Shown: piece after piece, positions 37,380-47,067 of the stretch
How the letters are laid out: each line of letters opens with the position of its first letter
Numbering within the stretch: the stretch's first letter is position 1
Source: Rhodothermaceae bacterium
GTDB lineage: Bacteria; Bacteroidota; Rhodothermia; Rhodothermales; Bin80
NCBI GenBank assembly: GCA_009841335.1
Contig: VXLY01000078.1
Span: forward strand, 1-64,000
Direction of reading: 5' to 3'
DNA: 64,000 nucleotides
Position numbers and translations under genes: made by a program
Notes under the pieces: model-generated
Told to the model about the DNA's origin: nothing
The model's database searches: none
Seen by the model: the letters and a program-made list of their open reading frames with translations, nothing else

Positions 37380-38368
37380 GTCTCACGGCTCCTGAATGTG
37401 TGCACGAGGTAAGGCACAATGACCAGGCAAGATGCGACCAGCATGACGATGGAAGCTGCAGCTCCAAGGTTGTACCGGGCGGCCTTGAACATCATTTCGA
37501 ACACGAAAATCGCAGGGACATCCGTCGCAAATCCCGGTCCAACCCCTGACATGGCAAAAACCAGATCAAAGATTTTTAGCGAAACATGCAAAAGAATGAT
37601 CGCCGTCGAAATCGTGATCGGAGTAAGCATAGGAATGATCACAGATCGGTACATCCTGAATTCTCCCGCACCGTCGATACGTGCAGCGTCCCGCACCTGC
37701 TTGCTAATGCCCCCAAGCCCCCCCAAGTACATAGCCATCACAAATCCGGATAACTGCCAGGTTGCGGCAATGGCTATGGGGATGAGCGCCACCGGAATCC
37801 CCCACTCAATCTGGAACGTCGCCCCACCAGGCCAGGCATGGGCGAGAACCTGGTTGACAGAAAGAACCACTTCGGGATCAGTTGTCCAGCCTGGTGACAG
37901 CGGGCTCATTCCCGCCGACTCCAGTACCCGGTTGATCCCCAGAATGTCAAAGAAAAGGTTGATCCCGGTTTCTGGATTAAATATCCACCTCCAGACGACT
38001 CCCGTAACTATGAATGAGAGCGCATACGGGAACAGAAAGGCGCTTCGGAAGAAGCCTTTACCGGCGATCTGTCGGTCTAACAGGATTGCAAGCCCAAGTC
38101 CAGTGCCGACCGCTAGACCGATGAAAAGTACCGTGAACACGAGCGTATTCCTGAGATCTGCCTGGAAGCGTGGCATGGCCAGCATATCTGTGTAGGTTTC
38201 CCACAGCGGGTTACGCAGGGATAAATCAACAGCAAGTGTACGCCAATTGGTAAGCGAAAAAAAGAAGCTCGTCCCGATGAATCCGTAGACGAAGATGGCC
38301 GTCAATAGGAGGGAGGGCAAGAGAATGAGCAGCCCTTTATTACGGGCCAGCCAGTGCGGGTTGACCAT
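37376..38368 (-). CDS. Sugar ABC transporter permease, MalF-like
   Basis: The 330-residue protein has a longer periplasmic region between the third and fourth helices (about residues 125-185) than most MalF-like short permeases. It has the EAA-type loop DAARIDGAGEFRMYRSVIIPML. Its overall pattern resembles GtsB-type subunits. It starts 3 nt after the stop of the binding-protein gene. Confidence 0.92.
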   Translation of the reverse strand: MVNPHWLARNKGLLILLPSLLLTAIFVYGFIGTSFFFSLTNWRTLAVDLSLRNPLWETYTDMLAMPRFQADLRNTLVFTVLFIGLAVGTGLGLAILLDRQIAGKGFFRSAFLFPYALSFIVTGVVWRWIFNPETGINLFFDILGINRVLESAGMSPLSPGWTTDPEVVLSVNQVLAHAWPGGATFQIEWGIPVALIPIAIAATWQLSGFVMAMYLGGLGGISKQVRDAARIDGAGEFRMYRSVIIPMLTPITISTAIILLHVSLKIFDLVFAMSGVGPGFATDVPAIFVFEMMFKAARYNLGAAASIVMLVASCLVIVPYLVHTFRSRET

Positions 38369-38371
38369 CCT

Positions 38372-39631
38372 CTACTGACCAAAGCCTGCCGCACGTGCTT
38401 CACGGGCCAAAGTTTCGGCGAAGGCCTGAGGGTCGCGCTGCACAACAAAATTCGTCAGCGCATCATTAAGCGCCTGCTGAAAAGCTGGAGGTGCAGCTGA
38501 ACCGTGGATAACCGTAGGCACAGCCACGTCTTCGGCATACCTGTCCATTGACCACTGGAGGTAAGGGCCAAACCGGGACCGGTCGCAGTCAGTTCGCGCA
38601 CAGATGGAACCCTTAAGCAGATTGAAGTCTTCCTGAACCACACGGTCCCCCATGGTCCGCAGCAGGTCAGTAGCTTCGGTGGGATTAGGGGCGTTTTTGG
38701 CAAGCGTAAAACCGTCAGTGACCAACAAGAAAGTACCTTCACTTCCAGGATGGGCGACCCAGCCAAAGTCAACGTTTTCTTCAAGTCCGTTCTGGATTAA
38801 TTCACCATAGACCCAGTCCCCCATAGAGTAGAAGGCGCAATAGCCGTCTCCCAGTTTTTCAGCTGCCTGGTCCCATGAAAGGGCTGCATGGTCCGTATTC
38901 TGGTAGTCAAGCAACCGGCCATAGTTTTCTATGGCTGCCATCACGGCTGGGTCCGTGAAGCTGACGGTTCCATTCCAAAGCCCTAAATACCGTTCGGGGC
39001 CGATAGTGCCCACGAGTGTATTTTCGAACATGATCCCCGTGGCCCAGATACCGGTATCCCCCATGCACATGGCTGGAATATTAGCGCGTTGGAGTGATTC
39101 TGCGATACCTAGTAATTCTTCAAAGCTGAGCGAATCTTCAATAACAACTCCGTGTTCGGCGAGCAAGGGCTTGTTGTACCAAAGGGTATTACTGCGATGA
39201 AGGTTCAGGATGACTAGATAGGGTTCTCCGTCCCGGCTAACCATATCTATAAGAGCGGGGGAGAACAAATCGTACCAACCCTCGGCCTCGTAGAGATCCC
39301 TGAGCGAAGCGACATAGTCGGGGTTGACGTAATACTCCATCAATTCGGCGCCGTGGTGGGTTTGCCAGCTGTCGGGAGGATTGCCGCCCAGGAGTCTGGT
39401 TTGGAGTATTGGACGGGCAGCTGAGCCTCCGCCTCCAGCGACTGAAGCGTTGATTAGGTCAACCTCCGGGTAGGCTACCCTGTATGCGTCAAGTACTGTT
39501 TCCAGCGCGGTGGCTTCACTGCCGGAGGTCCACCACGTAAAGACCTCTATCTGTTTTTCTGCGCCAGTTTGGTTGCTAGTGCCTTGGCAGGCAGCCAGGA
39601 GAAGTATGGGCAGGAACTTGAGGATACGCAT
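38372..39631 (-). CDS. Sugar ABC transporter substrate-binding lipoprotein, GtsA-like
   Basis: I use the inner ATG (MRILKFLPILLLAACQG), 7 codons after the track start. It yields a proper lipoprotein signal with lipobox LLAAC and removes the overlap with the aldehyde dehydrogenase gene. The mature protein begins with IEVFTWWTSGSEATALETVL, as in GtsA-type aldose binding proteins. It belongs to solute-binding cluster B. With the two permeases it forms an importer, but no MalK/MsmX-type ATPase gene is in the window. Confidence 0.9.
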   Translation of the reverse strand: MRILKFLPILLLAACQGTSNQTGAEKQIEVFTWWTSGSEATALETVLDAYRVAYPEVDLINASVAGGGGSAARPILQTRLLGGNPPDSWQTHHGAELMEYYVNPDYVASLRDLYEAEGWYDLFSPALIDMVSRDGEPYLVILNLHRSNTLWYNKPLLAEHGVVIEDSLSFEELLGIAESLQRANIPAMCMGDTGIWATGIMFENTLVGTIGPERYLGLWNGTVSFTDPAVMAAIENYGRLLDYQNTDHAALSWDQAAEKLGDGYCAFYSMGDWVYGELIQNGLEENVDFGWVAHPGSEGTFLLVTDGFTLAKNAPNPTEATDLLRTMGDRVVQEDFNLLKGSICARTDCDRSRFGPYLQWSMDRYAEDVAVPTVIHGSAAPPAFQQALNDALTNFVVQRDPQAFAETLAREARAAGFGQ

Positions 39632-39642
39632 TGCGCAAAAAT

Positions 39643-41097
39643 TTAAAGCCACGAACCGGTGTGCTCGCCTATATGAAGTTGAACAGTTTTGAGCTCTGTA
39701 AATTCGTCAGTAGAAAACCGTCCTAACTCACGACCCAGCCCACTGTCTCCATAGCCACCAAAGGGAAGTTCTGGGTACCCATCCATAAAACAGTTGATCC
39801 ATATGGTACCTGCGCGGATTTTGCGGCTGACCTCAAATGCAGAATCTACATTGGAGGTCCATAAGCCGGCGCTGAGTCCATAGAGAGTATCGTTAGCGAT
39901 CTGGATAGCTTCCTCTTTTGTTTTGAATGTCAAAATTGACAGTACCGGTCCAAATATTTCTTCCCGTGCGATAGCCATCTCTGGCGTCACTCCGTCAAAC
40001 ACGGTAGGTTCAAAGAATCTTCCGGTGGGCGTTGGGATGCCTTGCCCACCGAGGCGCAGCCGAGAACCGCACGCTCTACCGTTGCTCACATAGCTTCGGA
40101 TCTTCTCCAGTTGAGGGATATTGATGATGGCTCCAACCTTGGTGGCGGGGTCAAGCGGGTCGCCAACGGGTATGGTACGTGCCAATTCAATCACACGTTC
40201 GGTGAATTCCTGGGCAATACGCTCGTCCAGCAGCAGTCGACTGCCGCTGTTGCAACACTCTCCCATATTGAAGTAGACGCCAAACACGACTGGATCCAGT
40301 GCAGCATCCAGATCTGCGTCGGCAAATATGATATGGGGGTTCTTCCCTCCGAGCTCAAGAGAGCAGCGTTTTAGATTCCTGCTCGCTGTGGCAGCCACTT
40401 GGCGCCCCACGGCAGTTGATCCCGTGAATGAGATTACATCAATATCAGGATGCTCGGACAAGCGACTTCCTACTGATACCCCCAAACCGGTGACGACGTT
40501 GATCACGCCTGCCGGAACGCCAGCTTCATGTGCCAGCGCAGCCAATTGCAGCGTGGTGCCTGGCGTCAGCTCGCTGGGTTTAATCACAGCGGTACAGCCT
40601 ACAGACAACGCAAATGGCAATTTCTGGCTGATGATGAGCAGCGGAAAATTCCACGGCGTAATCATGCCTACCACCCCCGCAGGTTCGCGCAGAACCAGTC
40701 CGAGTTTGTTTTCGCCAAGGCTGTTGTAAGCTTCGCCAGTGGTATGACGGGCGAGCGTTGCTGCATAGCGCCACAGATCGGCCGCGGCACTCATTTCTGC
40801 TTTGGCCTGCGTAATAGGCTTCCCGCTCTCAAGCGTTTCCAGTCTGGCCAGATCATCGTTATGCGCATCAATCAGGTCCGCCGTGGCATTCAGGATGCTG
40901 GCACGCTCCTGTCCAGACATTCGGGGCCACGGTCCGGCATCAAAGGCAGTGCGTGCCGCCTGCACCGCCTTATCAATATCCGAGGCGGTCCCGAGTGCGT
41001 AGTCCCCGACAGTAGTATCGTGCGCCGGGCTCACGGTTGTGAACCGATCCCCAATCTCTGAGCGAGTGTTCTTTCCTCCTATCCAGTGATGCACCAT
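39643..41097 (-). CDS. NAD(P)-dependent aldehyde dehydrogenase
   Basis: The 484-residue ALDH has the cofactor loop FTGSTAVGRQVAA, the glutamate motif LELGGKNPHIIF and the nucleophile in GECCNSGSRL, plus EEIFGPVLSI. It would oxidise the aldehyde produced by one of the two GMC enzymes of the operon. Its ATG shares a base with the stop of the upstream GMC gene (TAATG). Betaine-aldehyde-type specificity is possible, given the choline-dehydrogenase-like neighbour, but is unproven. Confidence 0.93.
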   Translation of the reverse strand: MVHHWIGGKNTRSEIGDRFTTVSPAHDTTVGDYALGTASDIDKAVQAARTAFDAGPWPRMSGQERASILNATADLIDAHNDDLARLETLESGKPITQAKAEMSAAADLWRYAATLARHTTGEAYNSLGENKLGLVLREPAGVVGMITPWNFPLLIISQKLPFALSVGCTAVIKPSELTPGTTLQLAALAHEAGVPAGVINVVTGLGVSVGSRLSEHPDIDVISFTGSTAVGRQVAATASRNLKRCSLELGGKNPHIIFADADLDAALDPVVFGVYFNMGECCNSGSRLLLDERIAQEFTERVIELARTIPVGDPLDPATKVGAIINIPQLEKIRSYVSNGRACGSRLRLGGQGIPTPTGRFFEPTVFDGVTPEMAIAREEIFGPVLSILTFKTKEEAIQIANDTLYGLSAGLWTSNVDSAFEVSRKIRAGTIWINCFMDGYPELPFGGYGDSGLGRELGRFSTDEFTELKTVQLHIGEHTGSWL

Positions 41098-42686
41098 TAG
41101 CCTGGCTCTCTGATCATGGCAGCTCCTTTTTCACCAATCATAATGGAGGTTGCCTGTGTGTTTCCGCTGATTAGGCGGGGCATGATAGAGGCGTCAATCA
41201 CGCGAAGTGCCTGAATCCCCCGTACACGAAGCTGTGTGTCTACTACGGCCTCGTCGTCGGTCCCCATCTTGCAGGACCCAACAGGATGATAATCATTTTT
41301 AGCCCATTTTCGGATATACGCCCCAATTTCTTCCTCACTCTGCGCTTCCGGTCCAGGCAGGATCTCCTTATCAATGTATTGACGGAAAGAAGGCGCACCC
41401 AATATGCGCCGTCCCCATTTGAATCCTTCCATGGACACGCTAAGATCATTGGGGTCATCCAGGAAATTAGGATCAATTGCGGGATCATCAAACGGATCAC
41501 TGCTGCGCAGTGTAATGGATCCAATGCTGCGCGGACGCAGATTACAGGTATTGATGGTTAAGCCATGCCCCTTGATAGTCATGCGGCCATGGTCTACCAC
41601 ATATGCGGGCAGGCAGTGAATCTGTATATCAGGTGATCGGACTTCAGGAGAGCTTTTGAGGAAACAGCCAGCTTCACATACCGAGGCGGTCACTGGTCCG
41701 GTCTTGTACAGGAGATATTGAATACCATGTAGGAGTGCCCTATTCCAGCGGTCGTGTCCGTTATAGCTGATTGGTTTACTGGAAGATGCAGCCAGGTATA
41801 CATCCATGTGATCCTGGAAATTTCTGCCAACGCCCGGCAGGTTGTGTTCTACGGTAATTCCAAGCGCTTTCAATTCATCTGCAGGCCCGACGCCAGACAA
41901 CAGCAGAATCTTCGGAGAGTTGACTGCTCCGCCGCTGAGAATTACCTCCCGCTCTGCATGAGCCTGGACGCGCTTACCGTTTTGTATGTACTCAATTCCG
42001 GTAGCACGCCCTTTTGCAAGAAGCACGCGTGTTGCAATTGCCCGGGTTTGAATGGTAAGATTCGGTCTGGGCGGGCGCAGAAACGCGGTTGCCGCACTTT
42101 CCCGGCGCACATTTCTCTGTGTGACCTGGTAATAACTCACGCCAGACTGGCGAGCACCGTTCAAGTCGGGGTTATAGGGGATACCGACCTCTTGTGCCGA
42201 TCTGACGAACGCGCGCGTAAGCAGATTCGACTGAACCTGATCTGCAACATTTAGTGGACCACCTCGCCCATGGTACTCGTCCACAAAACGTTCGTTATTC
42301 TCGGACTTCTTGAAATATGGAAGCACATCTGTATACCCCCACCCATCGCAGCCCAGTTCACGCCACTCTTCGTAGTCCAGGCGATGTCCCCGGATGTAGA
42401 TCATGGCGTTAATCGATGTACTGCCCCCCAGTGTGCGTCCCTGAGGATAGTGCATTTCACGGTTGTTCAAACGTTTCTGGGGCACGGTCTTGAAGCACCA
42501 GTTCACATTTTTTCCGGTGAGCTTGGCGAAACCCGCAGGCAGGTGGATGAGCGGAGACCGATCAGGGGGGCCAGCCTCAAGCAATAGTACCCGGGTATGT
42601 TGTTCTTCGGCAAGACGGTGAGCTACGACACATCCTGCGGCACCCGCCCCAACAATCACATAATCAAACGCACGCTGACGTAGCAT
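41097..42686 (-). CDS. GMC oxidoreductase, choline dehydrogenase-like (second of two)
   Basis: I start at the ATG at 42686 (MLRQRAFDYVIVGAGAAGCVVAHRLAEEQ), 4 nt after the enoyl-CoA hydratase stop. The track frame adds 66 residues that are only an overlap with that gene. The ~529-residue product has PQGRTLGGSTSINAMIYIRGH and the C-terminal YHPVGSCKMG and VIDASIMPRLISGNTQATSIMIGE. It is close to BetA and related alcohol dehydrogenases. The product aldehyde could pass to the next-encoded ALDH. Confidence 0.92.
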   Translation of the reverse strand: MLRQRAFDYVIVGAGAAGCVVAHRLAEEQHTRVLLLEAGPPDRSPLIHLPAGFAKLTGKNVNWCFKTVPQKRLNNREMHYPQGRTLGGSTSINAMIYIRGHRLDYEEWRELGCDGWGYTDVLPYFKKSENNERFVDEYHGRGGPLNVADQVQSNLLTRAFVRSAQEVGIPYNPDLNGARQSGVSYYQVTQRNVRRESAATAFLRPPRPNLTIQTRAIATRVLLAKGRATGIEYIQNGKRVQAHAEREVILSGGAVNSPKILLLSGVGPADELKALGITVEHNLPGVGRNFQDHMDVYLAASSSKPISYNGHDRWNRALLHGIQYLLYKTGPVTASVCEAGCFLKSSPEVRSPDIQIHCLPAYVVDHGRMTIKGHGLTINTCNLRPRSIGSITLRSSDPFDDPAIDPNFLDDPNDLSVSMEGFKWGRRILGAPSFRQYIDKEILPGPEAQSEEEIGAYIRKWAKNDYHPVGSCKMGTDDEAVVDTQLRVRGIQALRVIDASIMPRLISGNTQATSIMIGEKGAAMIREPG

Positions 42687-42690
42687 AAAG

Positions 42691-43449
42691 TCAGGTCCCT
42701 TTATAGTCAGGTTTTCGGCGCTCAGAGAAGCTCTGTACACCTTCCTGACCATCGTCCGTAAATGCGCTGAGAGCGCCCGCAATAGATTCAAGGGGTGCAC
42801 AGTCGGCATCCAAGAGCTGTTTGGACATCTGTACAGCGATGGGAGCATTACTAGAGATAGTAGCAACCAGCTCATCTGCTGCATGAGATAATCGATCGGG
42901 TGAACACACCTTGGTTACGAGTCCCCACGCGAGGGCAGTCTGCGCATCAATAGACTCCCCGGTAAGGATCATCATTTTGGCACGAGCAATCCCAATTATG
43001 TTCGCTAATCGGGCGGTTCCGCTCCAACCAGGCACTGCTGCGATCTTAACCTCAGGCATTGCAAAGGAAGCCGTACTTGCCGCGATGCGAATGTCGCATG
43101 CCAGAGCAAGCTCAAGTCCGCCTCCGAACGCATATCCGTTCATCAGCGCAATGACGGGCTGACGCAGGTTTGCGAGTCGCGAAAAAATTCGCTGTCCTCT
43201 GGGAATCCATTCGTTCCACATTCCGAGAGCATCCAATGCCCCCCATGCCTTGATGTCGGCACCTGCACAAAACGCCTTGTCTCCCGTTCCCGAAAGCGTA
43301 ACGACCCGAACTTTTCCGCTGGATTCGAGAGTGGCTAGGTGGGTCTCTAGAGTTTCCAGCATAGCGGGAGTAAGGGCGTTGCGTTTTGCTGGACGGTCAA
43401 GAGTCAGCTTTGCTACAGAATCGCAAATTTCGAGGTGGACGTTACTCAT
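42691..43449 (-). CDS. Enoyl-CoA hydratase/isomerase
   Basis: The 252-residue crotonase-fold protein has the oxyanion-hole segments AFCAGADIKA and NGYAFGGGLELALACDIRIA. The catalytic position corresponding to Glu164 of hydratases appears in PEVKIAAVPGWSGTARL. It acts on an acyl-CoA, probably one generated by the CoA transferase encoded just upstream (eight-base overlap, ATGAGTAA). Confidence 0.92.
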   Translation of the reverse strand: MSNVHLEICDSVAKLTLDRPAKRNALTPAMLETLETHLATLESSGKVRVVTLSGTGDKAFCAGADIKAWGALDALGMWNEWIPRGQRIFSRLANLRQPVIALMNGYAFGGGLELALACDIRIAASTASFAMPEVKIAAVPGWSGTARLANIIGIARAKMMILTGESIDAQTALAWGLVTKVCSPDRLSHAADELVATISSNAPIAVQMSKQLLDADCAPLESIAGALSAFTDDGQEGVQSFSERRKPDYKGT

Positions 43450-45028
43450 CTGCCCGAGAAAGTTGGAGGTTCATTGGTGCGGGATCAAATAATCGGGGAT
43501 CCATCACGCTCAGGGAGGGGCTGACCTTAAGCTTCAGGAGAGTCTGTGCCAGGACATCACGCTCGAGATCAACTCCTGGGGCTATCTCGGTCACGGTTAG
43601 TCCTTCGGGCAGAAGACGGAGCACACAGCGTTCAGTAATGTAGGTAACATGCTGCCTCAGTCGAAGAGCCCGGCGGCCGCTGAAAGAAACATGTTCTACA
43701 GTCGGCACCAGCTTCTGGATTTTGCCTTCCCTGAGAATGTTCAGTTTGCCTCCGTCAATGTTTAGCTGCAGTCCACCGGTTGTATATGTGCCGACAAACG
43801 TGAGATTGCGTGCACTGGCTGTGATGTCAATGAAGCCCCCCACGCCTGCGGTAACATGAGGACGGGCAGCAAGACGTGAGACATTGACGCATCCCTCGGC
43901 ACCGATTTGCATGAATGACAGCAGACTCTGGTCAAATCCGCCGCCGTGGAAATAAGTAAACTGATCAGGGGATGCGAGTATGGCCTGTGCACCTGAGGCA
44001 CACCCAAACTGAAAGTCCAGGAGGGGGATACCTCCGACGGCTCCTTGTTCAATGACCCAGGTCACGTCATCTGACAATCCTTCTTCCAACAGAATGCGGG
44101 GGACCTGCGCGCATACCCCAAAACCCAGATTGACCGCATCCCCCTGCTTCAATTCCATTGCAGCCCGACGCGCCATCGGTTTGTAGGCTCCCCAGGGCAT
44201 GAGATCGTAGGTGACCCCATTGGGGCGCTCCTCGCCGCTGATTGCCGGATCGTAGCCGGTGTTAGTGGTTTGCATCTGATCCGGCGCAGTGACCACATAG
44301 TCTACTACGACGCCGGGGACTCTGACCTCCTGGGACTTTAGTGTTCCAGAGTCCACCACGCGTTTGACCTGGGCAATTACAATGCCCCCATTGTTGTGAG
44401 CTGCAAGTGCCTGATCATATATGCCGAGAAAGCCTCCTTCATGCTCAGTGGCAATATTGCCATGCCCGTCGGCGGTGGTTCCCCTAATGATAGCCACATC
44501 AACGGGTATCGATCGGTAGAATAGCCATTCATCACCGTCAAAAGTAACCCGTTCAACGACATCTGGAGGGCTGCACTCATTCATCCGTGCACCAAGAAGT
44601 CGGGGATCAACAAACGTGTCCACTCCCACTTTGGTGAGTATTCCCGGTCTGTGCGCTGCAGCTTCGCGATGCATGTGGTACAGTACCCCACTGGGCAAGT
44701 TATAGGCCTCGACACGGTTTTCGCCGATCATTTGCCATATCCGGGGGGAGGGCATAGAGGAGGGTCCACTTGGCAGGGATCCGGCAACCACGCGTTTCAG
44801 CAGCCCATCATGGGCCAAGTGATCAATCCCGTCAATGCCATACATATCACCCGCTGCAATGGGATGAATCGTGGTCAGCCTGCGTGGGTGCCCTGTGCTG
44901 GCAAAGCGCTGGCCGATGGCAGACAACATGGCATCAGGACAGCCCAGACCACTTGAAGAGCTCACGGTCACTACCGCGTCATCTTTGATCTGTTTGGCAG
45001 CAAAAGTAGATGAGCAAAACTCAGGCAT
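43442..45028 (-). CDS. Acyl-CoA:carboxylate CoA transferase (fused alpha/beta)
   Basis: The 528-residue single chain contains both halves of family I CoA transferases, with the catalytic glutamate most likely in TWVIEQGAVGGIP in the C-terminal half. It moves CoA between a donor acyl-CoA and a free acid, as in propionate or acetoacetate CoA transferases. In this operon it could activate the acid made by ALDH for hydration by the crotonase. Both ends overlap neighbours by eight bases. Confidence 0.9.
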   Translation of the reverse strand: MPEFCSSTFAAKQIKDDAVVTVSSSSGLGCPDAMLSAIGQRFASTGHPRRLTTIHPIAAGDMYGIDGIDHLAHDGLLKRVVAGSLPSGPSSMPSPRIWQMIGENRVEAYNLPSGVLYHMHREAAAHRPGILTKVGVDTFVDPRLLGARMNECSPPDVVERVTFDGDEWLFYRSIPVDVAIIRGTTADGHGNIATEHEGGFLGIYDQALAAHNNGGIVIAQVKRVVDSGTLKSQEVRVPGVVVDYVVTAPDQMQTTNTGYDPAISGEERPNGVTYDLMPWGAYKPMARRAAMELKQGDAVNLGFGVCAQVPRILLEEGLSDDVTWVIEQGAVGGIPLLDFQFGCASGAQAILASPDQFTYFHGGGFDQSLLSFMQIGAEGCVNVSRLAARPHVTAGVGGFIDITASARNLTFVGTYTTGGLQLNIDGGKLNILREGKIQKLVPTVEHVSFSGRRALRLRQHVTYITERCVLRLLPEGLTVTEIAPGVDLERDVLAQTLLKLKVSPSLSVMDPRLFDPAPMNLQLSRADE

Positions 45029-46034
45029 ATGCTACTCTGACATGGGAGCCTGTCTGCGCGGCCTGTTCAACGGCCAAGGCAACCGCAAGCGAGCGAATGC
45101 CATCTTCAGCTGTTGCAGCCGGGGTTCCATTGCCCTGAACAGCATTATTGAAGCATTTTACTGCACGTTCGTAAAGATTGGTATGGGGTGGAAGCTCAAT
45201 GTACTCAATCTGATCACCACGGCGGAGCGTGATGTTTCCAACGGGCTGCTGCGTCATGACATCTTTGGCAATCAAAGATCCGTTGGTGCCATGAACCTCA
45301 AGTCCGGTTCCAGCGTGACCAATTACGAATGAGTCATGGAATTGGGCCAGTGTACCGTGGTTAAATCGCATAATACCCATCACAGTATCGGAGATGCCGT
45401 GTTCTCCGAGGCCCTGTGCCGAAGTTAATGCCGCCACGGATTCAACTTCATCATCCAAGATAAACCGAAGCGTATCTGTATCATGAACGGTTATGTCCAG
45501 GACCACTCCGGCTCCGGTTCCAGGGTCCTTGATTCGCCAAGTCTGCAAATGTGGAGGCAGCATCACGGCGTGGAATACCCGAACTGCGAGTGGCTGCCCG
45601 ATAGCACCGTCCTGGACAAGCTCGCGAAGTTTTCGGTGCGTGACAGCATTGCGCAGATGGTGATTGGTCCCCATGAGCACGCCCGCTCTTGTGCAGGTCT
45701 GTGCCATTTGCCGTGCGTCAGCAAGTGAGAGGGCAAGGGGTTTCTCGCAGAGAACATGTTTCTGGACAGCCGCAGCGGCCATTGTTTGCGGCTTATGTAG
45801 CTCATTGGTGGTCCCAATGTAAACCACGTCAATATCAGGGTCCGCCAAAAACGGAGAAAGATCGGTATAGGTGCGCGCTATACCGAATTGTGCTCTAAAA
45901 TCTTGTCCGCGCTGCTGAGATCGGCTCAGAATGGCGGTTACTTGACTTTCGGGGTTTGCGTTAATAGCATTGATCATCCACTCCTTGGCGATTGTGCTCG
46001 CACCGATGATTCCCCAGTTGATAGACGACTTCAC
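45021..46034 (-). CDS. Gfo/Idh/MocA-family oxidoreductase
   Basis: The 337-residue protein has the Rossmann start NWGIIGASTIAKEWM and the CEKPLALSLADAR motif with the conserved lysine, followed by the alpha/beta substrate domain. Members use NAD(P) on sugars, inositols or their derivatives. It is the first gene of the ten-gene minus-strand operon, whose promoter must lie in 46035-46312. The presence of a sugar-type dehydrogenase at its head supports a carbohydrate-like substrate. Confidence 0.92.
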   Translation of the reverse strand: MKSSINWGIIGASTIAKEWMINAINANPESQVTAILSRSQQRGQDFRAQFGIARTYTDLSPFLADPDIDVVYIGTTNELHKPQTMAAAAVQKHVLCEKPLALSLADARQMAQTCTRAGVLMGTNHHLRNAVTHRKLRELVQDGAIGQPLAVRVFHAVMLPPHLQTWRIKDPGTGAGVVLDITVHDTDTLRFILDDEVESVAALTSAQGLGEHGISDTVMGIMRFNHGTLAQFHDSFVIGHAGTGLEVHGTNGSLIAKDVMTQQPVGNITLRRGDQIEYIELPPHTNLYERAVKCFNNAVQGNGTPAATAEDGIRSLAVALAVEQAAQTGSHVRVAYA

Positions 46035-46312
46035 CCTACTTTTTATGGTTATGATTGGGAGTTCAAATGAATTTAACTAATCAGATTCAATCAACGTACA
46101 TGCACAGGTAGATCGTAGGTCCTTGGATTCTGGATAAGTCTCTTCTCTTCGTGGTATAACCGCGGAGTTTTTGGGGGACAGTCGATTTATTAACGGCTGT
46201 GATGATCTCCGACTAGCACATCGTGGGTGCCTAAATATATTGCAAGGTAGTCTGCGCAGGACCGCAGGATTTTTGTGAATAAATTGCCAAGTGATAGCCT
46301 TCGAGTTGGCCG
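46035..46312. promoter_or_regulatory. Divergent promoter region, catabolic operon / etfBA
   Basis: The only space available for the promoters of the ten-gene operon (minus) and of etfBA (plus). It is AT-richer than the genes. I see no operator repeat that I can defend. Confidence 0.5.
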
Positions 46313-47062
46313 ATGAATATAGCCGTATGTATTAAGCAGACCGCGGATACTGAATCCCGGCCAACATTGGCCCCTGATGGGTCCAGTGTTGCGGAAGAGG
46401 GTCTCGTCTGGATAATAAACCCGCATGACGAGTCTGCCATTGAGGTAGCGGTGCGTCTGCGTGATGAGCAGGGTGGTACGGTCACGCTCGTTGCCCTTGG
46501 ACCGGACCGCGTAGAAAGCGCACTAAGGCAGGGCTTGGCTATGGGGGCGGATTTTGCAGTACATCTCGAGTGTGATTCCATACCTGATGATCCAAAGATT
46601 GTCGCGGGCGCGCTCGCAAACACGATCCGCACGCGTGATTTTGACCTGGTTCTGACGGGTGAGGTCGCCATTGATTCTGCAGGAGCTCAAGTCCCGCAAC
46701 GGTTAGGAGTACTGCTGAGTTGGCCGTGCGTTACGGGAGTGGAAGAACTGAAAGTAACCTCAAATGGATTGACCGCCCGTCACCCTGTTGAGCAAGGTGA
46801 CGAAATCCACAGATGCAATCTGCCAGCAATTGTCGGCATCAATAGGAGGATTGGTGAACCGCGTTACCCGTCCTTCAGGGGCATTATGAAGGCAAAGCGT
46901 AAATCCATAGAAAAAGAGGAGGCTGCACTTGAAGCTGCGCAGCTTCAGATTGCGTCACTGGCCTTGCCTGCATCAAGGTTGGAAGGTAAAATTCTGGATT
47001 ACACAGATGGGGCTGCAGAAAGAGTCATCGCACTCTTGCGTGAGGAGGCAAAAGTTATCTGA
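46313..47062 (+). CDS. etfB: Electron transfer flavoprotein, beta subunit
   Basis: The 249-residue product has the ETF-beta start MNIAVCIKQTADTES and the signature segment VLTGEVAIDSAGAQVPQRLGVLL with AMP-binding residues. With EtfA it carries electrons from acyl-CoA or other dehydrogenases to ETF:quinone oxidoreductase. It lies 5 nt before etfA and is divergent from the catabolic operon, although no acyl-CoA dehydrogenase is present. Confidence 0.95.
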   Translation: MNIAVCIKQTADTESRPTLAPDGSSVAEEGLVWIINPHDESAIEVAVRLRDEQGGTVTLVALGPDRVESALRQGLAMGADFAVHLECDSIPDDPKIVAGALANTIRTRDFDLVLTGEVAIDSAGAQVPQRLGVLLSWPCVTGVEELKVTSNGLTARHPVEQGDEIHRCNLPAIVGINRRIGEPRYPSFRGIMKAKRKSIEKEEAALEAAQLQIASLALPASRLEGKILDYTDGAAERVIALLREEAKVI

Positions 47063-47067
47063 CCCAA

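Noticed and set aside
37419-38195. 258-codon plus frame opposite the MalF-like permease
   Set aside because: Antisense shadow; the permease on the other strand has clear motifs.
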